A DNA stretch of 39,418 bases, taken from a virus. Of the stretch, positions 25,819 through 31,241 are shown piece by piece; the stretch's first letter is position 1; each line of letters starts with the position of its first letter. The notes beneath the pieces are model-generated. The model worked only from the letters and a program-made list of their open reading frames with translations. It ran no database searches and was not told the origin of the DNA. Location: the IMG/VR virus record IMGVR_UViG_3300027763_000111, positions 1-39,418 of that record; one strand, given 5' to 3'. A program made the translations under genes and the position numbers.

Positions 25819-25996
25819 GTATTAATCTTCTTGCTTCTGCATCAGATTTTGTTGCTCTTAATTTTTGTAGAAATTCTGACTTGCCTATCTGTTCTTGTTG
25901 CCATTTAGCACCTGCTATAAATATTTCTTTTATAGTCCATTTATCTGGCTGTGGCGTAAATCTTTCAGCAAATTCTTCAATTGTTTCTTCTTTCAT
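25796..25996 (-). CDS. Small paralogous protein B (AERF...KWQQE...EQFKNK type)
   Basis: 66 residues, MKEETIEEFAERFTPQPDKW then IFIAGAKWQQEQIGKSEFLQ and ending LEQFKNK. The N-terminal EE.AERF, the GAKWQQEQ core and the identical tail match paralog A. It is coupled to the upstream gene by ATGA. Function is unknown. Confidence 0.72.
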   Translation of the reverse strand: MKEETIEEFAERFTPQPDKWTIKEIFIAGAKWQQEQIGKSEFLQKLRATKSDAEARRLILEQFKNK

Positions 25997-26259
25997 ACTA
26001 GCTGTACTGTTAGTTTGTCGTCGTCCTGCTCTATCTCGTATCTTCCGCAGAAGTCGTCATCCATAACTATCGTGAACTTAAAAGCTCCGTTGTTAGGTGT
26101 AGCCTTTCTGATACGAGCCCTCGTGTCTACCGTAGGTCTCGTGAACTCTATCTTATTCCATTTTACCTTCATGACAAACTCTTCCTTGAAGAAGTTGTCT
26201 CGTGTATGCAGATCAAACTGCCTGCCTGTAAACCCTCTTTTGTAAATTGATATTTTCAT
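25993..26259 (-). CDS. Phage protein of unknown function, 88 residues
   Basis: Three ATGs are possible: 26280, 26259 and 26172. I use 26259 (MKISIYKRGFTGRQF), which still overlaps the upstream gene by 47 bases; 26172 (MKVKWNKIEF) would avoid the overlap and keep the conserved-looking beta-rich core RPTVDTRARIRKATPNNGAF and DDDKLTVQLV. The true start is therefore open. There is no known domain. Confidence 0.6.
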   Translation of the reverse strand: MKISIYKRGFTGRQFDLHTRDNFFKEEFVMKVKWNKIEFTRPTVDTRARIRKATPNNGAFKFTIVMDDDFCGRYEIEQDDDKLTVQLV

Positions 26260-26536
26260 ACTGTTGTTGTTTAATTTCATTTTCTTTTAATTTTTGGAAC
26301 CGCCATTCTGCAAACATTGGTTCCTTTACCTTATCTACCAACCTAAAATACTTCGGTTGGTTTACAATCTCTTCCAACAGTACGCCTACGGCACCAAAGT
26401 CGTGATGCTCTACCGCTCGTATTGTGTATATGTTGTCCTGCTGTACCCAATTTGGTACGTCTACTGCCAATTCGTCTGCCGTGTGTGGTTGTTTACTTGC
26501 GTCAACACATACCACTCTGTCTCCTATGCTAAACAT
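26213..26536 (-). CDS. Small beta-barrel-like phage protein, 107 residues
   Basis: Begins MFSIGDRVVCVDASKQPHTA and continues YTIRAVEHHDFGAVGVLLEEI...YFRLVDK, the pattern of a small SH3-like barrel protein frequent in phages (GDRVVCVD ... Y.IR ... FRL). The C-terminal helix (AEWRFQKLKENEIKQQQ) is charged. The family is recurrent, but its role is not known to me. Confidence 0.75.
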   Translation of the reverse strand: MFSIGDRVVCVDASKQPHTADELAVDVPNWVQQDNIYTIRAVEHHDFGAVGVLLEEIVNQPKYFRLVDKVKEPMFAEWRFQKLKENEIKQQQYENINLQKRVYRQAV

Positions 26537-26766
26537 AGGTTCTTAAGTTCTTTCTTACTCATATCCAACAACTTAGTCAAGGCACCGTCCGTTGTGTCAT
26601 TGGTATCCAGTATCTTAAACAATACCTCTACCTTGCGATGTGTTAATGACCTGCCAGAGGCGAACTGCTTGACTCTGTTTAGTCTGTCCGTGAAGTCCTG
26701 ATGTTGTTGTGGTGTTGTTATTTTATCTCCGTGTTGGGTTTCCCAACGTCCATTTATTACTCTCAT
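26524..26766 (-). CDS. Small protein of unknown function, 80 residues
   Basis: Begins MRVINGRWETQHGDKITTPQ. Two helical parts (HQDFTDRLNRVKQFASGRS and ALTKLLDMSKKELKNLCLA) could form a small helix-turn-helix-like bundle, but no clear DNA-binding signature is present. It overlaps the barrel gene by 13 bases. Confidence 0.68.
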   Translation of the reverse strand: MRVINGRWETQHGDKITTPQQHQDFTDRLNRVKQFASGRSLTHRKVEVLFKILDTNDTTDGALTKLLDMSKKELKNLCLA

Positions 26767-26984
26767 ATTATTATTTTTATAAAGTTGTTGTTTTTATCGT
26801 ACAATCCTGTAAGTTCAAATTTATTATCAATATGTACCAAAATGTTGTCAAGCGGAACCTGATTGAATATTATTCCAAACGTGTTGATGTCGATGCTATC
26901 CTTACTGTTCTCCAGGTAGTATTTGTAGAACCAATTTAGATTATACTGCTTACTGTTGCGCATCTTAATATATTCTGCTCTCAT
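26763..26984 (-). CDS. Small protein of unknown function, 73 residues
   Basis: Begins MRAEYIKMRNSKQYNLNWFY, rich in Asn, Ile, Tyr and Asp, alternating helix and strand (IIFNQVPLDNILVHIDNKFELTGLYD). It is coupled to the next gene by ATGA and overlaps the previous one by 20 bases. No motif is recognised. Confidence 0.65.
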   Translation of the reverse strand: MRAEYIKMRNSKQYNLNWFYKYYLENSKDSIDINTFGIIFNQVPLDNILVHIDNKFELTGLYDKNNNFIKIII

Positions 26985-27147
26985 ATATCTTATTTTTTTG
27001 GTTGTACGTAAGTTTGTACCATGATTGCTGTAGTTCCATTGTTATATCATCTGTGCCGTATATTTTTTGTAATAAACGGTAAGGCAAATCCTGGTACCAA
27101 TGATCCAATGTCTGTTCCATGTGTGTTGTATGTTCGTTAAATCTCAT
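26965..27147 (-). CDS. Small protein of unknown function, 60 residues
   Basis: Begins MRFNEHTTHMEQTLDHWYQD and contains YRLLQKIYGTDDITMELQQSWYKLTYNQKNKIY, a helical, Trp- and Tyr-rich sequence. It overlaps both neighbours. A short domain with W...L...QK.KIY spacing is seen in other small phage proteins, without known function. Confidence 0.65.
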   Translation of the reverse strand: MRFNEHTTHMEQTLDHWYQDLPYRLLQKIYGTDDITMELQQSWYKLTYNQKNKIYESRIY

Positions 27148-27325
27148 CGTTTAAAAATTTATAGTATTCATTATACAAGTCGTTAAAAATATGTCTGTAA
27201 TAATCTTTATACCTCAGGTCTCCGTTGTCGTCCGTTGTGTAAAGGTCTAGCTCGTTGTCTACCATGAGGCGCAAGTCTTTATGCGCCAATTCCGATGCTT
27301 TTTCTATTGTGCACATAATCCCCAT
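27137..27325 (-). CDS. Small acidic helical protein, 62 residues
   Basis: Begins MGIMCTIEKASELAHKDLRL; the second ATG (residue 4) is an alternative start. The C-terminal part YKDYYRHIFNDLYNEYYKFL is a strongly aromatic helix. It overlaps the upstream gene by 22 bases and the downstream one by 11. Function is unknown. Confidence 0.65.
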   Translation of the reverse strand: MGIMCTIEKASELAHKDLRLMVDNELDLYTTDDNGDLRYKDYYRHIFNDLYNEYYKFLNDEI

Positions 27326-27594
27326 GGTTCTATCTTGTTAATATTTCTTCCGTTTAGTCCTAATCTTTGACAGATAAACTTCGCCAATACCTTGTTACCT
27401 CGTGTGCCGTTGTCAATCTCACGTGTGCCTATTCTGAACACTACCTCTGACGGCTCCATTCCTAAGACTCTGTTACAGAATTTTGAATCTTGTCCTAGGT
27501 ATAGCCTATTGTGTTTTGTTTTTGTACTTACTAATAACGTCCACTCGTGACCAAATCCGTAACTACCTCTGTTAACTTCTATTGTTGCCTTCAT
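27304..27594 (-). CDS. Beta-rich small protein, 96 residues
   Basis: Begins MKATIEVNRGSYGFGHEWTL and continues VSTKTKHNRLYLGQDSKFCNRVLGMEPSEVVFRIGTREI. The alternating hydrophobic and polar pattern suggests a beta sandwich with a C-terminal helix (KVLAKFICQRLGL). There is no catalytic motif. It is coupled to the upstream gene by ATGA. Confidence 0.68.
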   Translation of the reverse strand: MKATIEVNRGSYGFGHEWTLLVSTKTKHNRLYLGQDSKFCNRVLGMEPSEVVFRIGTREIDNGTRGNKVLAKFICQRLGLNGRNINKIEPWGLCAQ

Positions 27595-27908
27595 ATAAAG
27601 TATTTGTTGTTAAATTTTTGTTTTTGTCCTGCAAAGTTTGGGCTGTAAACCAACATATCAAACTCATCACTACTTATAGCAATACACTGTTGAGTCATTA
27701 CAGAGCATATCTTTTCAAAGTCGGCTATTATCTTAGAAGTAAGTTTATAGTCCGTTGACAGTCCTAAAACTGCCGTTGGTTCGTCTACTCCGTTGTACTC
27801 TCCGTTCTCGATTTTAAAGGTTACTACTTTGTAGCCTACGTGCTCCATGAAGTATTTGTAAATATTCTCCACTGCATTGTTGTTTAGTCCTATGTTTACT
27901 GTTATCAT
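27591..27908 (-). CDS. Small protein of unknown function, 105 residues
   Basis: Begins MITVNIGLNNNAVENIYKYF. The first part looks alpha/beta (VGYKVVTFKIENGEYNGVDEPTAVLGL), the second carries IIADFEKICSVMTQQCIAIS, and it ends in a basic, Asn-rich stretch. It is coupled by ATGA at both ends. No family is recognised. Confidence 0.68.
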   Translation of the reverse strand: MITVNIGLNNNAVENIYKYFMEHVGYKVVTFKIENGEYNGVDEPTAVLGLSTDYKLTSKIIADFEKICSVMTQQCIAISSDEFDMLVYSPNFAGQKQKFNNKYFI

Positions 27909-28117
27909 TTTGTGTTAAGATTTTCGTTTGTTGCTACTAAGTTAATTGTCTCGTTAATGTACTCAATCACTGTAGGGCTAGTCATAGACCAATACAATAT
28001 ATTTTGAGCCGTTTCTTCGTCGCACTCGAAGTTGTCCTGCACGTCATTCACGTGCCATAAATTTTCTACGAAGTAACCGTTGTTTTTAAGTACTTCTTTT
28101 GCTTGTGTTACTGTCAT
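27905..28117 (-). CDS. Conserved small phage protein, 70 residues
   Basis: Begins MTVTQAKEVLKNNGYFVENL then WHVNDVQDNFECDEETAQNILYWSM. The NLWHV.DV...F.CDEETA pattern is one I recognise as recurring in short Bacteroidetes phage and prophage proteins, with no described function. It is helical and acidic, and coupled on both sides by ATGA. Confidence 0.75.
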   Translation of the reverse strand: MTVTQAKEVLKNNGYFVENLWHVNDVQDNFECDEETAQNILYWSMTSPTVIEYINETINLVATNENLNTK

Positions 28118-28410
28118 AATGTTTTATATAAAGTTTTTAATTGTTGGATAATGCTCGAATAAGCCTCTATTTCGGCTTGTTTTTCTTTGGTTAGTCTCTT
28201 AATACCACTTTGTGTTTTTATGCTCTTAATCTCGTTGTCTATAGCCTTAGCGACTGCCTGACGCTTTGAAGACTGAAACGGATATACTTCCCATGTGCGG
28301 TTTATGTAGTTACATTTAGCCGTTGCTATTAAAATTCCATTGTCATTGTATAGTTCCGACGTGTGACTAAAACCTGACCTGCTACTGTTGTAAGTGTTTT
28401 TAAATTCCAT
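28114..28410 (-). CDS. Small protein of unknown function, 98 residues
   Basis: The ATG at 28410 (MEFKNTYNSSRSGFSHTSEL) is preferred to a TTG at 28443, giving an 11-base overlap with the upstream gene. The first half is beta-rich (YNDNGILIATAKCNYINRTWEVYPFQSS), the second a long helix. This strand-then-helix plan is common among small phage proteins. No function is known. Confidence 0.7.
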   Translation of the reverse strand: MEFKNTYNSSRSGFSHTSELYNDNGILIATAKCNYINRTWEVYPFQSSKRQAVAKAIDNEIKSIKTQSGIKRLTKEKQAEIEAYSSIIQQLKTLYKTL

Positions 28411-28639
28411 AATTATTAAGTTGTTGTTTGTTACATTTGTCAAATCCGTAATATTCTAAGAAGGCGTTGATATGCCTTGCTGTAGTTGCACTGTACCAAC
28501 CGTTAACGGTCATTACATTTGTATCGTGGTTGTAGTTCGCCACTTCCGTGTTGTAACTAACTAATCTAGTTATGTTGTTAACTGTTTCCATTTTGGCTTT
28601 GCCGTAGAAAATATTTTGCATTAGTTGTAAATTTGTCAT
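28400..28639 (-). CDS. Conserved small phage protein, 79 residues
   Basis: The ATG at 28639 (MTNLQLMQNIFYGKAKMETV) is chosen over a GTG at 28675, because it overlaps the preceding TAA as TAATG. The middle SYNTEVANYNHDTNVMTVNGWYSATTARHINAFLEYYGF matches a widespread small phage family (VA.......V.GWYS.TT.RHIN.FL...G). Its role is unknown. Confidence 0.78.
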   Translation of the reverse strand: MTNLQLMQNIFYGKAKMETVNNITRLVSYNTEVANYNHDTNVMTVNGWYSATTARHINAFLEYYGFDKCNKQQLNNYGI

Positions 28640-28749
28640 TATTTCCTTAGTGTTATTATGCCTGCTATTATGCACGCGATTATTACTATACTCGATGTAG
28701 ATAGCACGCCTATGGTGCCGATTGCTAGTTGTAAGATTGATTTTTTCAT
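28639..28749 (-). CDS. Very small membrane protein, 36 residues
   Basis: The frame MKKSILQLAIGTIGVLSTSS continues IVIIACIIAGIITLRK: two positive residues, then one long hydrophobic span and a basic end, as in a membrane anchor or toxin-like peptide. Its TAA overlaps the next ATG by one base and its ATG overlaps the preceding TAA, giving TAATG at both ends. This double coupling strongly supports coding. Confidence 0.72.
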   Translation of the reverse strand: MKKSILQLAIGTIGVLSTSSIVIIACIIAGIITLRK

Positions 28750-28904
28750 TATTTAAATGTTCCTTGGGTTATGTCCTTATGGGTTGCTACTAGTTCTTTT
28801 AATCTGTCTAGGCTACCCGCCTCTATTGTGGCGGTGCCTACGTTGGCACGGTAGATAATTCTTTCCGTGCCCTTGTACATTTGTGTGTAGGTCTCAATAT
28901 TCAT
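28749..28904 (-). CDS. Small protein of unknown function, 51 residues
   Basis: The frame MNIETYTQMYKGTERIIYRA continues NVGTATIEAGSLDRLKELVATHKDITQGTFK. Two or three strands followed by a helix suggest a tiny alpha/beta fold. It is coupled by TAATG to the next gene and overlaps the preceding one by 11 bases. No match is known. Confidence 0.68.
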   Translation of the reverse strand: MNIETYTQMYKGTERIIYRANVGTATIEAGSLDRLKELVATHKDITQGTFK

Positions 28905-29073
28905 TGTATTCTATTTTTGATATTAATAATTCAACGTTTCTAGCGTAGATGCTATACTCTATATCGTTTGTAATATAGTCCGTATTGCAACATAAATCTT
29001 CGTAGTAGTCTAGCGTTTCCTTGCGCTCCTGCTTAGTCATGCTAAGGACTTCTTTTTGTGTTAGTGTTTTCAT
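28894..29073 (-). CDS. Small acidic protein, 59 residues
   Basis: The frame MKTLTQKEVLSMTKQERKET continues LDYYEDLCCNTDYITNDIEYSIYARNVELLISKIEYNEY, mainly helical with two adjacent cysteines. It lies 14 bases after the 35-residue membrane-protein frame and overlaps the next gene. The sequence before its ATG (ACTATATATT) resembles that before the 29195 start. Confidence 0.68.
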   Translation of the reverse strand: MKTLTQKEVLSMTKQERKETLDYYEDLCCNTDYITNDIEYSIYARNVELLISKIEYNEY

Positions 29074-29087
29074 AATATATAGTGTTA

Positions 29088-29195
29088 TTAGTTAAATTTT
29101 TCGTTTAAATATGCTATTAATAATGCACCTGCAAATAATGCAAAGTATACCGTGCATATTAATACTAAAAAATCATGGTCAGATATTGTACTCAT
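29088..29195 (-). CDS. Very small membrane protein, first gene after the ribozyme (35 residues)
   Basis: The frame MSTISDHDFLVLICTVYFAL continues FAGALLIAYLNEKFN: an acidic N-terminus and one membrane span of about 21 residues. Its ATG follows the last base of the hammerhead core by 12 bases. It is the first gene of the main early run. Small membrane proteins at the head of early operons often act on the host, but no function is shown here. Confidence 0.68.
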   Translation of the reverse strand: MSTISDHDFLVLICTVYFALFAGALLIAYLNEKFN

Positions 29196-29207
29196 AATAT
29201 ATGTTGT

Positions 29208-29265
29208 TACGTTTCGCCATTCCGTGGCTCATCAGTACGGACTGTTGTTATCCGTATACGTACAC
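29208..29265 (-). ncRNA. Type III hammerhead ribozyme in the early-operon leader
   Basis: Read on the - strand: helix III 3' arm TACGT (29262-29258), H17 = A (29257), helix I TACGG (29256-29252) with CCGTA (29240-29236) and an 11-base loop, core CTGATGA (29235-29229), helix II GCCA/TGGC (29228-29225, 29219-29216) with loop CGGAA, core GAA (29215-29213), and helix III 5' arm ACGTA (29212-29208). Every conserved core base of the hammerhead is present, including G10.1-C11.1 and A15.1-U16.1. Cleavage is predicted between 29257 and 29256 after a GUA triplet, separating the 45-residue leader frame from the operon mRNA. Confidence 0.93.
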
Positions 29266-29318
29266 GTCTATTCCTATTTAGATAGCTCGTGGTCTTCGGT
29301 TTCAACTCCAGAGTAGAC

Positions 29319-29456
29319 TTACCCTATTTTATCCTGTTTTATCAGTCCGCCACTTTTTAAATATGTGGTCTCTATTTCATTATGGTACAAATTAAATACT
29401 TTTATTTGATACCTGCAAACTTTTAACAAAACTTTAACATTTGATATATTCTTCAT
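29319..29456 (-). CDS. Leader protein of 45 residues downstream of the early promoter
   Basis: The ATG at 29456 gives MKNISNVKVLLKVCRYQIKV and a total of 45 residues, basic and mixed. A longer frame from 29519 would cover the promoter and is rejected. The start is about 15 bases after the expected start of transcription from P1. The second repeated promoter lies inside this frame, so part of the coding sequence is shaped by promoter duplication; it may be a leader peptide or not translated at all. Confidence 0.45.
   Translation of the reverse strand: MKNISNVKVLLKVCRYQIKVFNLYHNEIETTYLKSGGLIKQDKIG
29388..29438 (-). promoter_or_regulatory. Second (duplicated) early promoter copy, P2
   Basis: Within the second 36-base repeat, TTTG is followed by 20 bases and TTAATTTG (29395-29388), one mismatch from TAnnTTTG. 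The spacing is identical to P1. It lies inside the 45-residue frame and would start just upstream of the ribozyme. Confidence 0.55.
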
Positions 29457-29528
29457 CGTTTGTTTGTTTTGACAGTACAAACATACGGCAGGTATTTGGT
29501 TCCCGCAAATAATTAACATAACTTTAAC
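29403..29528 (-). repeat. Two 36-base imperfect direct repeats carrying promoter -33 boxes
   Basis: Copies at 29493-29528 and 29403-29438 share 28 of 36 bases (ends AACTTTAAC, TTAACA and TATTTG conserved), start 90 bases apart, and each carries the TTTG of a promoter. They may be a duplicated control element and repeated protein-binding sites. Confidence 0.75.
29478..29509 (-). promoter_or_regulatory. Main early promoter P1, TTTG-N20-TATGTTTG
   Basis: On the - strand a TTTG box is followed by 20 bases and TATGTTTG (29485-29478), an excellent Bacteroidetes-type promoter. It points into the 45-residue leader frame, the hammerhead ribozyme and the main leftward operon. Confidence 0.8.
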
Positions 29529-29900
29529 ACTTTATTTTTAGAAACCCTTTGTTTACTTAACTAGTATGTATTGCATAGTAGCGCAATTAATAACGTTTAA
29601 CAGTTAATATCTTATACAAGTCAATAGAATAGGGGCTTTATCGTTTTAATGTACTATATATATAGATGATATTTTGAAATTTGAAATAAGGCAGGGGCTA
29701 TGACACACGTAAGTATGTCTAAAATCGATTTTAAGGTACATTTGCGCCACGATAATAAACCAATACATACACTAGCATTAAAAGTTCGAGTTTTTGCCTT
29801 AGAATCAAAATACCAATAAATAAAGCACCTGCAGAGACCAATAAAACAACAATACACCGTTAACCCTTACCACCATTGACTGCGACGTTTTTTTAGACCA

Positions 29901-30263
29901 ACCTGGTAGTAACTTTGTAGCATTGGTGCGGGTTCTTTAAATTCAGTGTCATTTACTACCAGGTAGTGCGACGTTTTTAAAAAAGTTTGTCATGGTCTTA
30001 AGTCTTGATACCAAAGGGCTAAGAAGGATTTTATCATTTCATTCTGATTTTTTTTATGATTATGAAAAAAAAAAAAGAATAGTTGTCTTAGTACATTTAT
30101 TAAGGCTGTAGTACCTATATTTTACTATAAAACCTCAATAATCGACGCAGATACTGTAAACATTGATACTCACAAAAACAACATCGTCACAAAACCTGGT
30201 AGTGGATTTTAACTTCTTAGTGTTTATAGGCTTTTAACCTGGTAGTAAATCTGTCATGGTAGT
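29901..30263. repeat. ACCTGGTAGT repeat cluster (iteron- or operator-like)
   Basis: ACCTGGTAGT occurs at 29901-29910, 30194-30203 and 30237-30246. A palindromic variant ACTACCAGGTAGT is at 29955-29967 and a shorter ATGGTAGT at 30256-30263. Flanking words TGCGACGTTTTT (29881 and 29967) and TGTCATGGT (29989 and 30252) are also repeated. Confidence 0.75.
30041..30080. repeat. A/T-rich inverted repeat
   Basis: ATTCTGATTTTTTTT and a run of 12 A followed by GAAT form inverted arms around a short ATGATTATG centre. It could be an easily melted element of an origin or a weak terminator for either strand. Confidence 0.5.
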
Positions 30264-30292
30264 GTCACTAAATAGTGTATTGGTTTATTTTG

Positions 30293-30300
30293 TATTTTTG
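30293..30300 (+). promoter_or_regulatory. Possible rightward promoter -7 box
   Basis: TATTTTTG fits TAnnTTTG, but no TTTG stands 20 bases upstream. It lies about 110 bases before the zinc-finger gene and just after the repeat cluster. Confidence 0.4.
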
Positions 30301-30303
30301 TAA

Positions 30304-30376
30304 TGTAGTTACGATCTCAAAATAGGTAACTTAAAAACATTAGCCCTTTATATTTTTTGTAGCTTGAGATCCTACA
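30304..30376 (+). repeat. Inverted repeat in the leader of the zinc-finger gene
   Basis: GATCTCAA (30313-30320) and TTGAGATC (30364-30371) are exact inverted copies, with outer arms TGTAG (30304) and CTACA (30372). A long stem could form in the RNA, or a dimeric protein could bind the DNA. Confidence 0.55.
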
Positions 30377-30410
30377 AATTTTATTTAGGGCATTTTTAAT
30401 TTATAACGAT

Positions 30411-30800
30411 ATGCAATGTTTAAAATGTAAGCAAGAAAAAGAAACGAGGGAGTTTCAACAGAACGAATTTTTAACACGTGGTTACGTGGATAATTGTTTT
30501 GAGTGCGAGATCATATATTATGATTATGCAATGATCCAAAACAAACGTAATGAAACAAGAGTTATAAACGCTGAAAAAGAAAAATCAATAGTAAACCAAC
30601 GGCAAAGGAATTACAATTCTAAAAATAGATCGTTAGTTAATGAAAGGGCACGTTTGAATTATGCTAATAATAAGTACGCAATATGTAAGATGCGTAAAGA
30701 TCAACGAGATGCAAAGAAAGTTCCAAAGGTTATCGATCCAAAGGAGTTCACATATAAAGAAGTGATAGATAAGTACAAGGAAGATCGACGCAACAACTAG
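30411..30800 (+). CDS. Zinc-finger protein, first rightward gene
   Basis: 129 residues. CxxC at residues 3-6 and CFEC near 29-32 form a zinc finger of the same plan as the N-terminus of the HNH endonuclease at 23857-24624 (MxxCxxCKxEKExxxF...GY...C..C). The rest is very basic and helical (NYNSKNRSLVNERARLNYANNKYAICKMRKDQRDAKK) and has no HNH motif. It probably binds nucleic acid. Its place just after the control region suggests a regulator, possibly of the rightward genes; this is inference. Confidence 0.78.
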   Translation: MQCLKCKQEKETREFQQNEFLTRGYVDNCFECEIIYYDYAMIQNKRNETRVINAEKEKSIVNQRQRNYNSKNRSLVNERARLNYANNKYAICKMRKDQRDAKKVPKVIDPKEFTYKEVIDKYKEDRRNN

Positions 30801-31031
30801 CTAAGGTCACCGCCTGGAGCTTGTAGGTAGTGGCGTAGTAGCTAGCCTGATGACATATATTGTCATGACTGTTGTCGTCCTGGAGTTGTCTGTCCCAAAA
30901 AAGGTAGAAATTTGGGACGAAATGTTGAAAATGGTACCCCAGGGGTTGTTTTTTAATCGGTTTCCTTTTGGGGAAATTTTACGTAGAATGGGGTATAACC
31001 CAATCACTATAAATTTCTAACAAATTTTTTA
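30801..31031 (+). other. Structured non-coding stretch before the virion operon
   Basis: No supportable gene. It contains a TGAC/GTCA hairpin (near 30850-30867), a perfect 8-bp stem GTCCCAAA/TTTGGGAC (30892-30918) and a CCCCAGGGG element followed by a T-run (about 30936-30954), perhaps ending transcription. G+C looks higher than nearby. It may be a regulatory RNA or leader. Confidence 0.5.
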
Positions 31032-31039
31032 TATCTTTG
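31032..31039 (+). promoter_or_regulatory. Promoter -7 box of the first virion-block gene
   Basis: TATCTTTG fits the -7 consensus and ends 3 bases before the only ATG of the gene (31043). Transcription would begin at or next to the start codon, giving a leaderless message. Confidence 0.65.
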
Positions 31040-31042
31040 CCT

Positions 31043-31240
31043 ATGAGTCGTTCAGTAAAGAAACCGATAGTTAGGGATAAGCCATCAACGAGATGGTACT
31101 GGAGAACTACTAGGAGAATAATAAATCAGAAGGTAAGAAATGGAGAAGAGGATCTTCCGAGTGAGAAGAGCATTATAAATGATTATGATTATTCTGACTA
31201 TACGTTTATGAGTGATTTAGAGAAAAGTAAAAGAAAGTAA
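31043..31240 (+). CDS. Small basic protein, 65 residues
   Basis: The ATG at 31043 (MSRSVKKPIVRDKPSTRWYW) is used; the two extra codons upstream would need a TTG inside the promoter. The sequence is basic with RTTRRIINQKVRNGEED then an acidic DYDYSDY section and a basic tail. One base separates it from the next ATG. It is probably a minor virion or DNA-binding protein; this is inferred only from position among late genes. Confidence 0.65.
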   Translation: MSRSVKKPIVRDKPSTRWYWRTTRRIINQKVRNGEEDLPSEKSIINDYDYSDYTFMSDLEKSKRK

Positions 31241-31241
31241 T

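Larger units (their letters stand above)
29529..30410. other. Gene-free control region, candidate origin
   Basis: About 880 bases lie between the leftward early and rightward late genes with no supportable frame. They hold a 14-bp palindrome TAAAATCGATTTTA (29720-29733), repeated ACCTGGTAGT motifs (29901-30263), repeated TGCGACGTTTTT and TGTCATGGT words, a long A/T inverted repeat (30041-30080) and an inverted repeat before the next gene. This layout fits a replication origin and/or early-late switch. A weak + strand TACATTTG box is at 29737. Confidence 0.6.

Noticed and set aside
29457-29519. Longer leader protein starting upstream of the early promoter
   Set aside because: Its first 21 codons cover the -7 box, which must lie outside the transcript.
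29654-29857. Possible 67-residue gene on the - strand in the control region
   Set aside because: It needs a GTG start, has odd cysteine- and tryptophan-rich composition, no promoter or coupling, and lies among repeats.
30847-30867. Second hammerhead core (CTGATGA on the + strand)
   Set aside because: No GAA core or helix III partner follows, and the bases after it form a simple TGAC/GTCA hairpin.
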